Source: Proteiniborus sp. MB09-C3
Lineage (GTDB): Bacteria; Bacillota; Clostridia; Tissierellales; Proteiniboraceae
DNA length: 64,000 nucleotides
Reading direction: 5' to 3'
NCBI RefSeq assembly: GCF_030263895.1
Contig: NZ_CP127161.1
Location: 2,542,001 to 2,606,000, forward strand
Below the pieces are notes generated by a model that was not told the origin of the DNA, did no database searches, and saw nothing but the letters and a program-made list of their open reading frames with translations. This document shows positions 34,265 to 43,144 of this stretch, piece by piece. Position numbers and translations under genes: made by a program. Positions within the stretch are counted from its first letter, which is position 1; each line of letters begins with the position of its first letter.

Positions 34265-35386
34265 CTAGAAGCCAAATAAAATTCTAAATCTTATTTGAAT
34301 TAACCTAATTATTTCTTTCATTGGTGGAAACATAAGTGTTAAAACTATAATAGGTATTAACGCTGCAATTCCTAAACCAATAACATATTTAATCTTAAGG
34401 CTGCTTCTATAAAGCATATTAACCCCTTTAGCATCAACTAGCCTTGAGCCCACCTTTAGCCTTACTAAAAAGGTACTTGCCATTCCACTTCTGCCTTTTT
34501 CTAAAAAGTCAATCATATTGCTATGGGTTCCAACTGCAACTATTAAATCCACATTATTTGAATATGCTAACAAAAAGGCAATGTCTTCACTGGTTCCAGC
34601 AGATGGATAAATCTTCGCTTCTAAGCCTAAGTTATTTACTCTTTCAAGGCCCGGTGCTCTTCCATCCTTATATGCATGTACAATTATCTCCTTAGATAAT
34701 TGTAAACATTTATCGCTTACACTGTCCATATCTCCAATTACAATATCAGGAATATATCCGAATTCTAATAGAGCATCCCCACCTCCATCTACTCCTATAA
34801 GTATAGGCTTCATTTCACTTATATAATTCTGTATAGCTAATAAGTCCTTTTTATAATCCTTTCCCCTGACAACTACTAAGGCGTGTTTGTTAGCCATTTT
34901 TGTTTTGACCCTTGGCATACTTCCTTTTTCCAATACTAATTCTTTTTCTTCCTTTGCATATTCGAGAGTGTTTTCAATAAATTTATCTAATTCCTTTTCT
35001 AAATTGCTATAGCCAACCTTCAACAATTCTTGTATTTTTCCAGAATCTAATTCTTCATAATTTCCAATAATATTGTTTTTATAAATTATTACATTATCGT
35101 TTAATTCTAATTCGTCTCCCTCATTAATAATATCAAAAATCTCTTTATTTTTGCTTTCCAACAGTAAAATGCCATATTCGTTTAAAATAGAAGGACCTTT
35201 ATTTGGATATTTTCCGCTAATGGATAGATTTAAATTCAATACACATTTTATTTTAGACTCAACAAGAGAATTTGCTGCAATCTCATCTAGGTCTTTATGA
35301 TCTATAATTGCAATATCTCCAGGCTTTAATCTTTTTATAAGATTTTTTGTCCTTTTATCTTTTTTTACTGTTCCCTTTATCAACAT
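34265..35386 (-). CDS. steA: SteA-like putative cytokinetic ring protein (thiamine pyrophosphokinase-like fold)
   Basis: A 373-residue protein. The central domain carries thiamine-pyrophosphokinase-like motifs: GVDGGGDALLEFGYIPDIVIGDMDSVSDKCL and a conserved VGTHSNMIDFLEKGR region. The C-terminus has a membrane segment (YVIGLGIAALIPIIVLTLMF). In Corynebacterium SteA and SteB are components of the cytokinetic ring and affect daughter-cell separation. Here steA begins the operon steA-steB-GT2-MraY-like-DUF3866 and may link cell division to envelope polymer synthesis. A dyad (35492-35512) lies about 105 bases upstream, shared with the operon at 8283. Confidence 0.88.
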   Translation of the reverse strand: MLIKGTVKKDKRTKNLIKRLKPGDIAIIDHKDLDEIAANSLVESKIKCVLNLNLSISGKYPNKGPSILNEYGILLLESKNKEIFDIINEGDELELNDNVIIYKNNIIGNYEELDSGKIQELLKVGYSNLEKELDKFIENTLEYAKEEKELVLEKGSMPRVKTKMANKHALVVVRGKDYKKDLLAIQNYISEMKPILIGVDGGGDALLEFGYIPDIVIGDMDSVSDKCLQLSKEIIVHAYKDGRAPGLERVNNLGLEAKIYPSAGTSEDIAFLLAYSNNVDLIVAVGTHSNMIDFLEKGRSGMASTFLVRLKVGSRLVDAKGVNMLYRSSLKIKYVIGLGIAALIPIIVLTLMFPPMKEIIRLIQIRFRILFGF

Positions 35387-35491
35387 ATGATATCCTCCAA
35401 AGAATAAAAAGTAATCAAAGAACTGTTAATGAATGTTTTATTTCTATTTTAACCAACTTTTATTTATGAATACTTTATTTGAAAAAATCGA

Positions 35492-35512
35492 TTATCATTC
35501 ATGATAAGATTA
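35492..35512 (-). promoter_or_regulatory. Dyad TTATCAT-NN-ATGATAA, copy 2, possible operator
   Basis: The same palindrome as at 8394-8414 with one base changed in the centre (TTATCAT-TC-ATGATAA, then GATTA), about 105 bases upstream of steA. A weak vegetative -35/-10 (TTCAAT, 17 bases, TATCAT) overlaps it on the minus strand, so a bound regulator would block that promoter. Confidence 0.45.
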
Positions 35513-35532
35513 GTTTTGATATAATTGAACAA

Positions 35533-35570
35533 AATAAATCTCTTTCCTAATTTGCGAAAAGAGATTTATT
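35533..35570 (-). terminator. Terminator of spo0A
   Basis: A 13-bp perfect stem AATAAATCTCTTT / AAAGAGATTTATT with a 12-base loop, followed on the minus strand by TTTG. Confidence 0.8.
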
Positions 35571-35588
35571 AATATTAGAAAATAATTA

Positions 35589-36395
35589 TTATGATATCTT
35601 CTGCTCTAACCTCAACTTATCAGCAACCATAGCTATAAACTCTGAATTAGTTGGTTTCCCCTTGTCATTGTTTACTGTATAACCAAATAGATTGTTAATA
35701 GTATCAACCTTTCCCCTGCTCCATGCAACTTCTATTGCGTGTCTGATAGCTCTTTCCACTCTGCTTGGTGTTGTATTAAATCTTTTAGCAATGTTAGGAT
35801 ATAGCTCTTTTGTAACAGCACTTAATAATTCAACATTATCTACTACCATAGTAATAGCCTCTCTTAAATACAGATAACCCTTAATGTGTGCTGGAACACC
35901 AATTTCATGTATAATATTGGTGATTTTAGCTTCTAGGCTTTTGTGTGAATTTGCAGTATTAATTAGGCTTGATGGAATTTCTATTTGCTTTCTTCTTTCG
36001 ATAATTGCTGGTGTAGTGCCTGTTACCTGCCTAATCCTTTTCATGAAAATGTCAAAATCAAAAGGCTTAACTACATAATAATCAGCACCTAGATTAATAG
36101 CTCTTTGTGTGATTTTATCTTGTCCCACGGCAGATAAAACTATGACTTTAGGAAATTTCTCTAATTCAACAGAATGAAGCTTCTCTAATACACCTAAACC
36201 ATCTAAGTGCGGCATTATAATGTCAAGAACTAATACATCCGGCCTTTTTTCACCAACAAGCTCTAGAGCCTCTATGCCATCTTTTGCTATACCTACCACC
36301 TCTACATCCTCTTGAGTTGCCAGATAATCATTAAGAATACTGCAAAAATCCTTGTTATCATCTGCAATTAACATACTAATTTTTTCATTTTTCAA
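35589..36395 (-). CDS. spo0A: Sporulation master response regulator Spo0A
   Basis: A 268-residue response regulator that controls entry into sporulation. The receiver domain (1-125) has the acidic pair Asp12-Asp13, the phospho-acceptor Asp58 in VLVLDIIMP, the switch Ser in VLSAVG and Lys in VVKPFD. The C-terminal DNA-binding domain has the recognition helix [22 protein letters not shown], nearly invariant in spore formers. The TTG start lies eight bases behind GGGGGG; an ATG nine bases later is too far. It follows spoIVB, as in most Clostridia. A sigma-H promoter and a 0A box precede it (36454-36480). Confidence 0.97.
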   Translation of the reverse strand: MKNEKISMLIADDNKDFCSILNDYLATQEDVEVVGIAKDGIEALELVGEKRPDVLVLDIIMPHLDGLGVLEKLHSVELEKFPKVIVLSAVGQDKITQRAINLGADYYVVKPFDFDIFMKRIRQVTGTTPAIIERRKQIEIPSSLINTANSHKSLEAKITNIIHEIGVPAHIKGYLYLREAITMVVDNVELLSAVTKELYPNIAKRFNTTPSRVERAIRHAIEVAWSRGKVDTINNLFGYTVNNDKGKPTNSEFIAMVADKLRLEQKIS

Positions 36396-36453
36396 TGCAA
36401 ATTACCCCCCTGAAATCAATTTACAGTATAACAAAATTGAATATAAATAATAA

Positions 36454-36480
36454 ATTCGACAAAAGTAATATATTTCCTTC
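36454..36480 (-). promoter_or_regulatory. Sigma-H promoter of spo0A with overlapping 0A box
   Basis: On the minus strand GAAGGAAAT (36472-36480) matches the sigma-H -35 consensus (RWAGGAxxT); 13 bases further CGAAT (36454-36458) matches the -10 (HGAAT). TTTTGTCGAAT (36454-36464) is a near-perfect Spo0A box overlapping the -10. This mirrors the sporulation promoter of spo0A in Bacillus and argues for autoregulation. It is the closest promoter to the spo0A start (59 bases). Confidence 0.75.
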
Positions 36481-36529
36481 TAACATTTCATTTTTTTATT
36501 ATTTTTTTAATTTATTACTATTTCTATCA

Positions 36530-36565
36530 TAAAGAAAAGAGATATGGAAAATTTCCTTATCTCTT
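36530..36565 (-). terminator. Terminator between spoIVB and spo0A
   Basis: Stem of AAGAGATA with TATCTCTT plus GGAAA with TTTCC (36537-36565), with single-base bulges, followed on the minus strand by TTCTTT. It lets spo0A be expressed apart from spoIVB. Confidence 0.7.
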
Positions 36566-36573
36566 GTAGTTTG

Positions 36574-37893
36574 TTATTTTCCTTCTGCAAATTCAGAATT
36601 ATTATTTACGTAAATTCCTGCTTCCTTTAGCATCCATTCTATATATATACCATAGCCTTTGGTTGGATCGTTGACAAAAACATGTGTTACTGCTCCTACA
36701 ATCTTTCCATTCTGTATTATAGGACTCCCACTCATTCCTTGAACAATTCCTCCGGTTTTTTCCTTTAACCTCTCATCTGTAATCTTTATAACCATGCTTT
36801 TAGATTGAGGAACATTTTGTTTTTCTAGCTTTAATATCTCTACTTCATATTCTGTTACTTTATCTCCTTCGATATTTGCAAGTATATAAGCTTTGCCAAG
36901 CTTTACTTCACTTTGAAATCCAACCGGTAATAACTGTTTTTGCTTGAACAATTTATTTTCATCATATATAGTTCCATATATCCCAAAGGTGGTATTATTC
37001 TCAATTTTACCTAATACATCGTCTGTTTCAAAAAACATACCTCTCAGTTCTCCAGGACTACCTTTCTTCCCTTGTTCAATCGACGAAACCTTTGCTCTCA
37101 TTATCTCGCCATTTTCTGCTTTCATTAAAGTACCTGTATCAACGTCAGTAATGGCATGCCCAAGCGCACCAAATTTTTTAGTATTAGGCTCATAAAAGGT
37201 TAATGTACCAATGCCTGCAGTTTTATCCCTTACCCATATGCCTAATCTATAACTATTATCCTGTTTACTTTTAACAGGTAAAACTTCTGTAGTAAAACTT
37301 GCATTGTTTCTTTCTATTTCAATCTTCACTTTATTATTTTTTATATTGTTTAATAATTGTATTACATGGTCTGCATCCTTAATCTTAATTCCATTTATCA
37401 TTGTTATGGAATCTCCCACTTTTATACCAGCATTTCTAGCAGGATTGTATATTTTCCCATCTATGCTTTGAATCTCTGATGTGGCTACAACCAGCACTCC
37501 TTTAGTATTTAACTTTACACCTATTGTTTCTCCACCTGGTATCACATAAGCTTGATTCACTACATTTACTTGGATGTCTCTTATTGAAAAGATTCCAAGA
37601 AATTTTAATTTTAATTTTGCTATACCATTATTTGTGGATTCTAAGTTATATGAATTTTTTAGGCCTACACTTAATCTTTCTGCATTTGTACTATTAATCT
37701 TGACTATATCAGAAGATTCTTCCATTATCTCTAGGGAAAAAGGAAAAAAGATGTTTAAATTTCTGCTGTCACCTTTAATGATATCTATTTGGGAGGGAAA
37801 TCTAGCTATATTTAATATTTGTACTGAGTAAACTAATAGAATTAGGAGCAAAGTAAAGTAAATCAGTTTTTTGTAACTGGACATTTTATGCAA
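36574..37893 (-). CDS. spoIVB: SpoIVB serine peptidase
   Basis: A 439-residue S55 peptidase made in the forespore and secreted to the intermembrane space, where it triggers pro-sigma-K processing. It has a signal anchor (LIYFTLLLILLVYSVQILNIA, about residues 9-29), a PDZ domain (GVLVVATSEIQ to ITMINGIKI, about 130-195), and the catalytic His in GHAITDVDTG and Ser in QGMSGSPIIQNGKIVGAVTHVFV. The TTG at 37893 is nine bases from GGGAG; the ATG nine bases downstream is an alternative. It lies between recN and spo0A, the standard clostridial order. Confidence 0.95.
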   Translation of the reverse strand: MHKMSSYKKLIYFTLLLILLVYSVQILNIARFPSQIDIIKGDSRNLNIFFPFSLEIMEESSDIVKINSTNAERLSVGLKNSYNLESTNNGIAKLKLKFLGIFSIRDIQVNVVNQAYVIPGGETIGVKLNTKGVLVVATSEIQSIDGKIYNPARNAGIKVGDSITMINGIKIKDADHVIQLLNNIKNNKVKIEIERNNASFTTEVLPVKSKQDNSYRLGIWVRDKTAGIGTLTFYEPNTKKFGALGHAITDVDTGTLMKAENGEIMRAKVSSIEQGKKGSPGELRGMFFETDDVLGKIENNTTFGIYGTIYDENKLFKQKQLLPVGFQSEVKLGKAYILANIEGDKVTEYEVEILKLEKQNVPQSKSMVIKITDERLKEKTGGIVQGMSGSPIIQNGKIVGAVTHVFVNDPTKGYGIYIEWMLKEAGIYVNNNSEFAEGK

Positions 37894-37937
37894 TCAAAAT
37901 CACTCTCCCATTTACCTATGACTTTAACTTCACCTCC

Positions 37938-37970
37938 AAAAAAACACTAGTCTTCGTAATTAGAAGACTA
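37938..37970 (-). terminator. Terminator-like hairpin in the spoIVB leader
   Basis: Stem TAGTCTTC / GAAGACTA with a 7-base loop (37948-37970), followed on the minus strand by GTGTTTTTTT. It sits only about 50 bases before the spoIVB start. It may end recN read-through or work as an attenuator. Confidence 0.6.
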
Positions 37971-37992
37971 TAAAATTTAATTTATTCTTTAA

Positions 37993-38025
37993 GAATAATG
38001 TGGCCTTTTTAACCCACATTTATTC
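37993..38025 (-). repeat. Inverted repeat between recN and spoIVB
   Basis: GAATAATGTGG (37993-38003) pairs with CCACATTTATTC (38014-38025), one base bulged. It has no T-tract. The rest of the 231-base recN-spoIVB gap holds two more hairpins (37938-37970, 38084-38121) and no gene. Confidence 0.5.
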
Positions 38026-38083
38026 GAGCAAATATTTATTAAAATGTAAAGTAAAATCTTTATTTCCGTATTATAGATTATAA

Positions 38084-38121
38084 AAGCAAAAAACATCTAA
38101 AGTTTTAGATGTTTTTGCTTT
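38084..38121 (-). terminator. Terminator of recN
   Basis: A 13-bp stem AAAAACATCTAAA / TTTAGATGTTTTT with a 2-base loop (38089-38116), flanked by AAAAGC / GCTTTT, followed on the minus strand by T-rich sequence. Confidence 0.85.
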
Positions 38122-38124
38122 TGA

Positions 38125-39819
38125 CTATCTATTTAATTTTTTTGACATTTCTATCATTTCTCTTGCATGTTGTTTGGTCGTTTCAGTTAAATTTACTCCA
38201 CCCAATAATCTAGATAATTCTTCTACTCTCTCATTATAATTAAGTTCAATTATTTCTGTTGTTGATTCGCTATCAGATATCTTTTTGTTAATTAAATAAT
38301 GACTATCTGCAAGAGCAGCAATTTGTGGCAAATGTGTAATACAAATTACCTGATGATTTGAGGATATATTGGCTATTTTTTCTCCTACTATTTGAGCTGT
38401 TCTGCCGCTTATTCCAGTATCAATTTCGTCAAAAATAAGTGTAGGAATTTTATCTATTTCTGCTAAGATACTCTTAAAAGCAAGCATTATTCTAGACATC
38501 TCCCCGCCAGAAACTATTTTAGATAATGACTTTAATGGCTCACTAGGATTCGTTGAGATCAAAAATTCAATTTTATCTTGACCATTCTGAGTAAAATATT
38601 CAAGCTTTTCAATTTTAACTTTAAATTTAACTTTTGGCATATTAACTTCACTGAGTTCTTTTGTAATCTCTTTTTCAAATCTATCAGAAATGCATGTCCT
38701 CTCTTTAGTCAAATCTTGACATAGAAGGCTCATTTTTGTTTCACAATCAAATATTTTATTTCTTATTTCTTTAATTTCTTCCTCACAATTTAATAAGATA
38801 TTTAAATCTCTATTGATTTTCTCTCTATAATTCAAAATTTCCTCTATAGTCTTACCGTATTTTCTTTTTAGCTTATTTATCAAATCTAGTCTTTCATCAA
38901 GAAATTTCAGCCTTTCGGGATTATACTCTATTTTATCTTGATAATATCGTACTTCTCTGGCTAAATCCTGAAGCTGATAAATTATAGATTCAATTACACT
39001 TGCAAAGCCTAAAGCATCATCACTGTGTTTGGAAATTTTATGTAAACTTGAGTGTATATTACTAAGTGCATCTATTATAGATTTATTTCCATAATAATCT
39101 GAATCTAAGTTTGTTATAGTATCAGATAAGGTAACTGCAATACTTTCAGCATTCGATAATAAATTGTACTCGGAGATTAAGGATTCTTCTTCGCCATCTA
39201 TAAGCCTTGCTTCATCTATTTCTTCAAGCTGAAAATTCAATAAATCTATCTTTCTTTCTTTTTCCATCTCATCTTGTACTAAAGTTTTAAGCCTAGACTT
39301 CAAAGTCTGAAGTTCTTCATATCCTATTTTTACTTTTTCTTTAATATCTATTATTTTATAATCGCCTAAGGAGTCAATAAATTCTGAATGCCTATCATTT
39401 TTTAAAAGTGATTGATGATCATGCTGTCCATGAATATCTATTAGTTTACTTGTTACATCGTTCAACATACTAAGTGTAACCGTTCTTCCATTGATTCTTG
39501 ACGTGCTTCGACCAGTATTAAATATTTCTCTCGCAATAAGTAAGGTATTATCATCTTCTTTTTGAATTCCATATTCTTCTAGTACCTTTTCAATATCATT
39601 CATATGCTCAATAAAAAACAAGGCTTCTATTGTAGTCTTTTCACATCCAGACTTAACATATTCCTTATCGGCCCTACCACCTAAAACTAATGAAATAGCA
39701 TCAATAATTATTGACTTTCCTGCACCTGTTTCTCCTGTTAAAACATTCAAGCCCTTAGTAAAATTAACTCTTATTTTATTTATAATTGCAAAATTTTGAA
39801 TATTCAATTCGAGGAGCAT
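38125..39819 (-). CDS. recN: DNA repair protein RecN
   Basis: A 564-residue SMC-like ATPase that gathers DNA ends at double-strand breaks. Walker A GETGAGKSIIIDAISLVLGG is at about residues 29-48, with the ABC signature SGGEMSRIMLAFKS (about 441-454) and Walker B IPTLIFDEIDTGISG following. The central portion is a coiled coil. It is co-transcribed with argR (16-base gap) as in many Clostridia. The ATG at 39819 is behind AGGAGGTATATAAT. Confidence 0.96.
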   Translation of the reverse strand: MLLELNIQNFAIINKIRVNFTKGLNVLTGETGAGKSIIIDAISLVLGGRADKEYVKSGCEKTTIEALFFIEHMNDIEKVLEEYGIQKEDDNTLLIAREIFNTGRSTSRINGRTVTLSMLNDVTSKLIDIHGQHDHQSLLKNDRHSEFIDSLGDYKIIDIKEKVKIGYEELQTLKSRLKTLVQDEMEKERKIDLLNFQLEEIDEARLIDGEEESLISEYNLLSNAESIAVTLSDTITNLDSDYYGNKSIIDALSNIHSSLHKISKHSDDALGFASVIESIIYQLQDLAREVRYYQDKIEYNPERLKFLDERLDLINKLKRKYGKTIEEILNYREKINRDLNILLNCEEEIKEIRNKIFDCETKMSLLCQDLTKERTCISDRFEKEITKELSEVNMPKVKFKVKIEKLEYFTQNGQDKIEFLISTNPSEPLKSLSKIVSGGEMSRIMLAFKSILAEIDKIPTLIFDEIDTGISGRTAQIVGEKIANISSNHQVICITHLPQIAALADSHYLINKKISDSESTTEIIELNYNERVEELSRLLGGVNLTETTKQHAREMIEMSKKLNR

Positions 39820-39835
39820 ATTATATACCTCCTAG

Positions 39836-40288
39836 TTAGTTAAGCAGTTTAAGAAACATTTCTCGTATTTCCAATATCTTATTAGCATCACTGACAGCAA
39901 TGAAAATAGTATCATCACCTGCAATGGTACCTACTATTTCTTCTATTCCTAAAGAATCTACGGCTGAACCAGATATCTGAGCTGCCCCTGGTAAAGTTTT
40001 TATAACTAGTAAATGACCTGCTACTTCGACTGATACTATTGAATTTTTAAATATTTTTATAAGTCTATCAGTTGTTCCTTCAACATTCTGTCCCATAGCA
40101 GCGTACTTATATTTACCACTTTTAGCTAACACTTTTACAAGCCTTAATTCTCTAATATCTCTTGAAACAGTAGCTTGTGTGACATCAATTCCTAATTTTT
40201 TCAGATAATCCGCTAATTCTTCTTGTGTTTCAATCTCATTGTTTTCTATGAGCTCTAGTATTTTCGATTGTCTAGCATATTTTTTCAT
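39836..40288 (-). CDS. argR: Arginine repressor ArgR
   Basis: A 150-residue arginine-sensing repressor. It has an N-terminal winged helix (RQSKILELIENNEIETQEELADYLKKLGIDVTQATVSRDIRELRLVK, residues 5-51) and a C-terminal oligomerisation and arginine-binding domain with the GTIAGDDTIFIAV motif (about 120-132). It follows tlyA, with a terminator between, and precedes recN. A chromosomal regulator of arginine genes, conserved in this position in Clostridia; no arginine genes are near. The ATG at 40288 lies behind AAAGGGGATAG. Confidence 0.95.
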   Translation of the reverse strand: MKKYARQSKILELIENNEIETQEELADYLKKLGIDVTQATVSRDIRELRLVKVLAKSGKYKYAAMGQNVEGTTDRLIKIFKNSIVSVEVAGHLLVIKTLPGAAQISGSAVDSLGIEEIVGTIAGDDTIFIAVSDANKILEIREMFLKLLN

Positions 40289-40394
40289 TTTAACTATCCC
40301 CTTTTCCTATGGCTTTGAAAATCTAATAATAAAAGCTTCATGGTTTATATATTATCAATTTATCTCAATTCCCTAATGATTATTATATCAAATG

Positions 40395-40424
40395 AAAAAA
40401 CAAAACAATAGATAGAAATCTATT
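40395..40424 (-). terminator. Terminator of tlyA
   Basis: Stem AATAGAT / ATCTATT with a 4-base loop (40407-40424), followed on the minus strand by GTTTTGTTTTTTC. Confidence 0.7.
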
Positions 40425-40436
40425 AGAATAAAAACA

Positions 40437-41243
40437 CTATAGCTCTTTATGAGATTCATTAACTACATTCTCTATTTGTCTATCAATATCAAATTCATTA
40501 ATTTTATTTTTAACTATATATGCTAAATATTCTCGATTACCTTCAGCACCTTTAACTGGAGAATAAGTCAAAGCTGCAAAGTTAAGTCCGATAGACAGAC
40601 AAAAATCAAATATTTCCTTAATTACCTCCTTATGCACTTTAATGTCCCTTACTACACCTTTTTTTCCAACCTTATCTCTTCCAGCCTCAAACTGTGGTTT
40701 TATCAATGCTATAATATCTACATCTTCTGTGGTTAGTTCCTTTACTTTAGGTAAAACAAGCTTCAAAGAGATAAAAGACACATCAATACTAACTAAATTC
40801 GCTAATTCTCCAATGTCATCCTTTTCCAGATGTCTGACATTTGTTCTATCCATAACTATGACTCTGCCATCATTCTGAAGCTTCCAATCTAACTGACCAT
40901 AGCCTACATCAATAGCATATACCTTCTTTACTCCATTTTTTAACATGCAATCTGTAAAACCTCCTGTAGAGGCACCAATATCCAATGCAGTTTTGTCTTT
41001 AATTTCCAAGGAAAATGTATTTATAGCCTTCTCAAGTTTTAAACCGCCTCTACTAACATAGGGAATAGGATTCCCCTTAACAATAATATTGCTATCTATA
41101 GGCACCTTTGTACCTGGCTTATCAATTCTCTCATCATCTACATAAATTAATCCCGCCATAATATATTTTTTGGCTTTTTCCCTACTATCAATAATTTGAT
41201 TATTGACAAGTAATATGTCTATTCTTTCCTTTTCTATTTTCAT
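40437..41243 (-). CDS. tlyA: TlyA family rRNA 2'-O-methyltransferase
   Basis: A 268-residue SAM-dependent rRNA methyltransferase of the TlyA/hemolysin A family, which methylates 16S (and in some species 23S) rRNA cytidines. It has an N-terminal S4 domain (KIEKERIDILLVNNQIIDSREKAKKYIMAGLIYVDDE) and an FtsJ-like domain with DIGASTGGFTDCMLKNG (about 85-101) and YAIDVGYGQLDWKL. The catalytic lysine/aspartate pattern of the family is present (DRTNVRHLE, IKPQFEAGRDKVGKKGVVRD). It follows dxs closely (10 bases) and shares its operon. Confidence 0.92.
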   Translation of the reverse strand: MKIEKERIDILLVNNQIIDSREKAKKYIMAGLIYVDDERIDKPGTKVPIDSNIIVKGNPIPYVSRGGLKLEKAINTFSLEIKDKTALDIGASTGGFTDCMLKNGVKKVYAIDVGYGQLDWKLQNDGRVIVMDRTNVRHLEKDDIGELANLVSIDVSFISLKLVLPKVKELTTEDVDIIALIKPQFEAGRDKVGKKGVVRDIKVHKEVIKEIFDFCLSIGLNFAALTYSPVKGAEGNREYLAYIVKNKINEFDIDRQIENVVNESHKEL

Positions 41244-41253
41244 TCAATCTCTC

Positions 41254-43128
41254 CTAGGTCAGACTAATCTTCTCATATATTTTATTTAGAATACCTTGAG
41301 TATCCATATTATATTGCTTAAACAGTTCATCTACACTTCCATGCTCTATGAATACATCTGGTAAAGTAATGTTCAATATTTCTCCACTATAACTGTTCTC
41401 TATTAATAAATCATTTATACAGCTTCCAAAGCCTCCAGCCTTTACATTATCCTCTAATGTAATAATAAGTGAATGGCCTTCTGCAACTTCCTTAATTAAA
41501 TCTTCATCTAATGGTTTTACAAACCTGCCATTGATTAATGTAATATCTTTACCCTGTTCCCTTAACTTCTCAGCTACTTCATAGCCTGTTTCCACCATCT
41601 TTCCAATGGCCAGTAAAGCTATATCCTTACCTTTAGCAAGTATCTCTGCCTTTCCTAGCTCTATTTTTGTTCTAGGGTTTTTTTCAATAATATCATAACA
41701 ATCTCCCCTTGGATATCTTATGGCTAATGGTTCATTATAGTCTTTACTAAATTCAAGCATTTGAATGAATTCGGTTTTATCTCTTGGTGCCATAATTGTA
41801 ATATTAGGTATGTGAGATAAATATGACAAGTCAAAAGCTCCATGATGAGTCTCACCATCGCTCCCAACCAGTCCTGCTCTATCAATGGCAAAAACAACAG
41901 GTAGCTTTTGTATACAAACATCATGAAGAACTTGATCGTATCCTCTTTGCAAAAACGAAGAGTAAACTACAAAGTAAGGCTTTAATTTATTTGACGCTAA
42001 TCCAGCAGCAAGTGTTACTCCATGCTGTTCTGCAATGCCTACATCAAAGAATCTATTTTTAAATTTTTCTTGGTATTTGCTAAGTCCTGTACCTTCAGGC
42101 ATGGCCGCAGTTATTGCTACAATTCTATTATCTTTTTCTGCAAGATCAATCAATGTATCACCTAATATATCAGAAAACGAAGGGTAAACTGGTGTTTTTA
42201 GGGACTTACCTGTACTAATGTCAAATGGTGATGAACCATGAAACTTGTCAGGATTTTCTTCTGCTGGTTTATAGCCCTTACCCTTTTTAGTAATGACATG
42301 AACTAATACTGGACCTCCAACTTTTTTTGCTATTTCCAGCTCTCTGACTATATCATTAATATTATGTCCATCAATAGGACCCAAATACTTAAATCCTAGC
42401 TCTTCAAAAAACATCCCAGGTACAAGAAAATATTTAACACTGTCTTTTGCTCTTTCTGCTGTCTTGAATACCTGTTTACCAATTCCCGGTATGCTGTTTA
42501 AAATAGCCACAACATCCTCTTTTACTTTAAAATACGTAGGAGCAGTTCTAATTTTACTTAAATATTGGGATAAGCCTCCAACATTATGGGAAATAGACAT
42601 CTCATTATCATTTAAGACTACTATTAAGCTAGTACCTGTATCACCAGCATGATTTAAAGCTTCGAATGCCATTCCAGCTGTCATGGCACCATCTCCGATA
42701 ACACTTACTACGCTGTATTTTTCTTTTTTGATATCTCTTGATAGTGCATACCCAAGTCCAGCAGAAATAGATGTAGAACTATGACCCACTTCAAAAATAT
42801 CATGTGGGCTTTCCTTTCTTTTTGGGAATCCGCTAATTCCCTTATATTTTCTTATAGTATGGAATGTATCTTTTCTACCAGTGAGAATCTTATGCACATA
42901 AGACTGATGTCCAACATCCCAGATTATCTTGTCAAAATCGCTATTAAAAACCTTATGAAGAGCAATTGTAAGCTCTACTACCCCAAGGTTTGAAGCTAAA
43001 TGACCACCATTTTTAGATACAACATCAATTATTAATTTTCTTATATCTTCAGCTAAAGAATATAATTCCTCATTACTCATTGTTTTTAAGTCTCTTAAAT
43101 CCTTGTATTTTGAAAGAATATTTTCCAA
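41254..43128 (-). CDS. dxs: 1-Deoxy-D-xylulose-5-phosphate synthase
   Basis: A 624-residue TPP enzyme that condenses pyruvate and glyceraldehyde 3-phosphate, the first step of the MEP pathway. TTG at 43128 is chosen as start (nine bases from GTAGG); an earlier TTG at 43137 has no spacing. TPP motif: GDGAMTAGMAFEALNHAGDTG (about 145-165). Other conserved stretches are HQSYVHKILTGRKD, GFPKRKESPHDIFEVGHSSTSISAGLG and IDRAGLVGSDGETHHGAFDLSYL. It directly follows oapA, completing the operon ispA-OLE-oapA-dxs-tlyA, so it ties OLE to isoprenoid synthesis. Confidence 0.95.
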   Translation of the reverse strand: MENILSKYKDLRDLKTMSNEELYSLAEDIRKLIIDVVSKNGGHLASNLGVVELTIALHKVFNSDFDKIIWDVGHQSYVHKILTGRKDTFHTIRKYKGISGFPKRKESPHDIFEVGHSSTSISAGLGYALSRDIKKEKYSVVSVIGDGAMTAGMAFEALNHAGDTGTSLIVVLNDNEMSISHNVGGLSQYLSKIRTAPTYFKVKEDVVAILNSIPGIGKQVFKTAERAKDSVKYFLVPGMFFEELGFKYLGPIDGHNINDIVRELEIAKKVGGPVLVHVITKKGKGYKPAEENPDKFHGSSPFDISTGKSLKTPVYPSFSDILGDTLIDLAEKDNRIVAITAAMPEGTGLSKYQEKFKNRFFDVGIAEQHGVTLAAGLASNKLKPYFVVYSSFLQRGYDQVLHDVCIQKLPVVFAIDRAGLVGSDGETHHGAFDLSYLSHIPNITIMAPRDKTEFIQMLEFSKDYNEPLAIRYPRGDCYDIIEKNPRTKIELGKAEILAKGKDIALLAIGKMVETGYEVAEKLREQGKDITLINGRFVKPLDEDLIKEVAEGHSLIITLEDNVKAGGFGSCINDLLIENSYSGEILNITLPDVFIEHGSVDELFKQYNMDTQGILNKIYEKISLT

Positions 43129-43144
43129 AACGCCCAACCTACTT

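Noticed and set aside
37910-37935. GGAGGTGAAG as the start of a leader peptide before spoIVB
   Set aside because: No start codon at workable spacing leads to more than a few codons before a stop.
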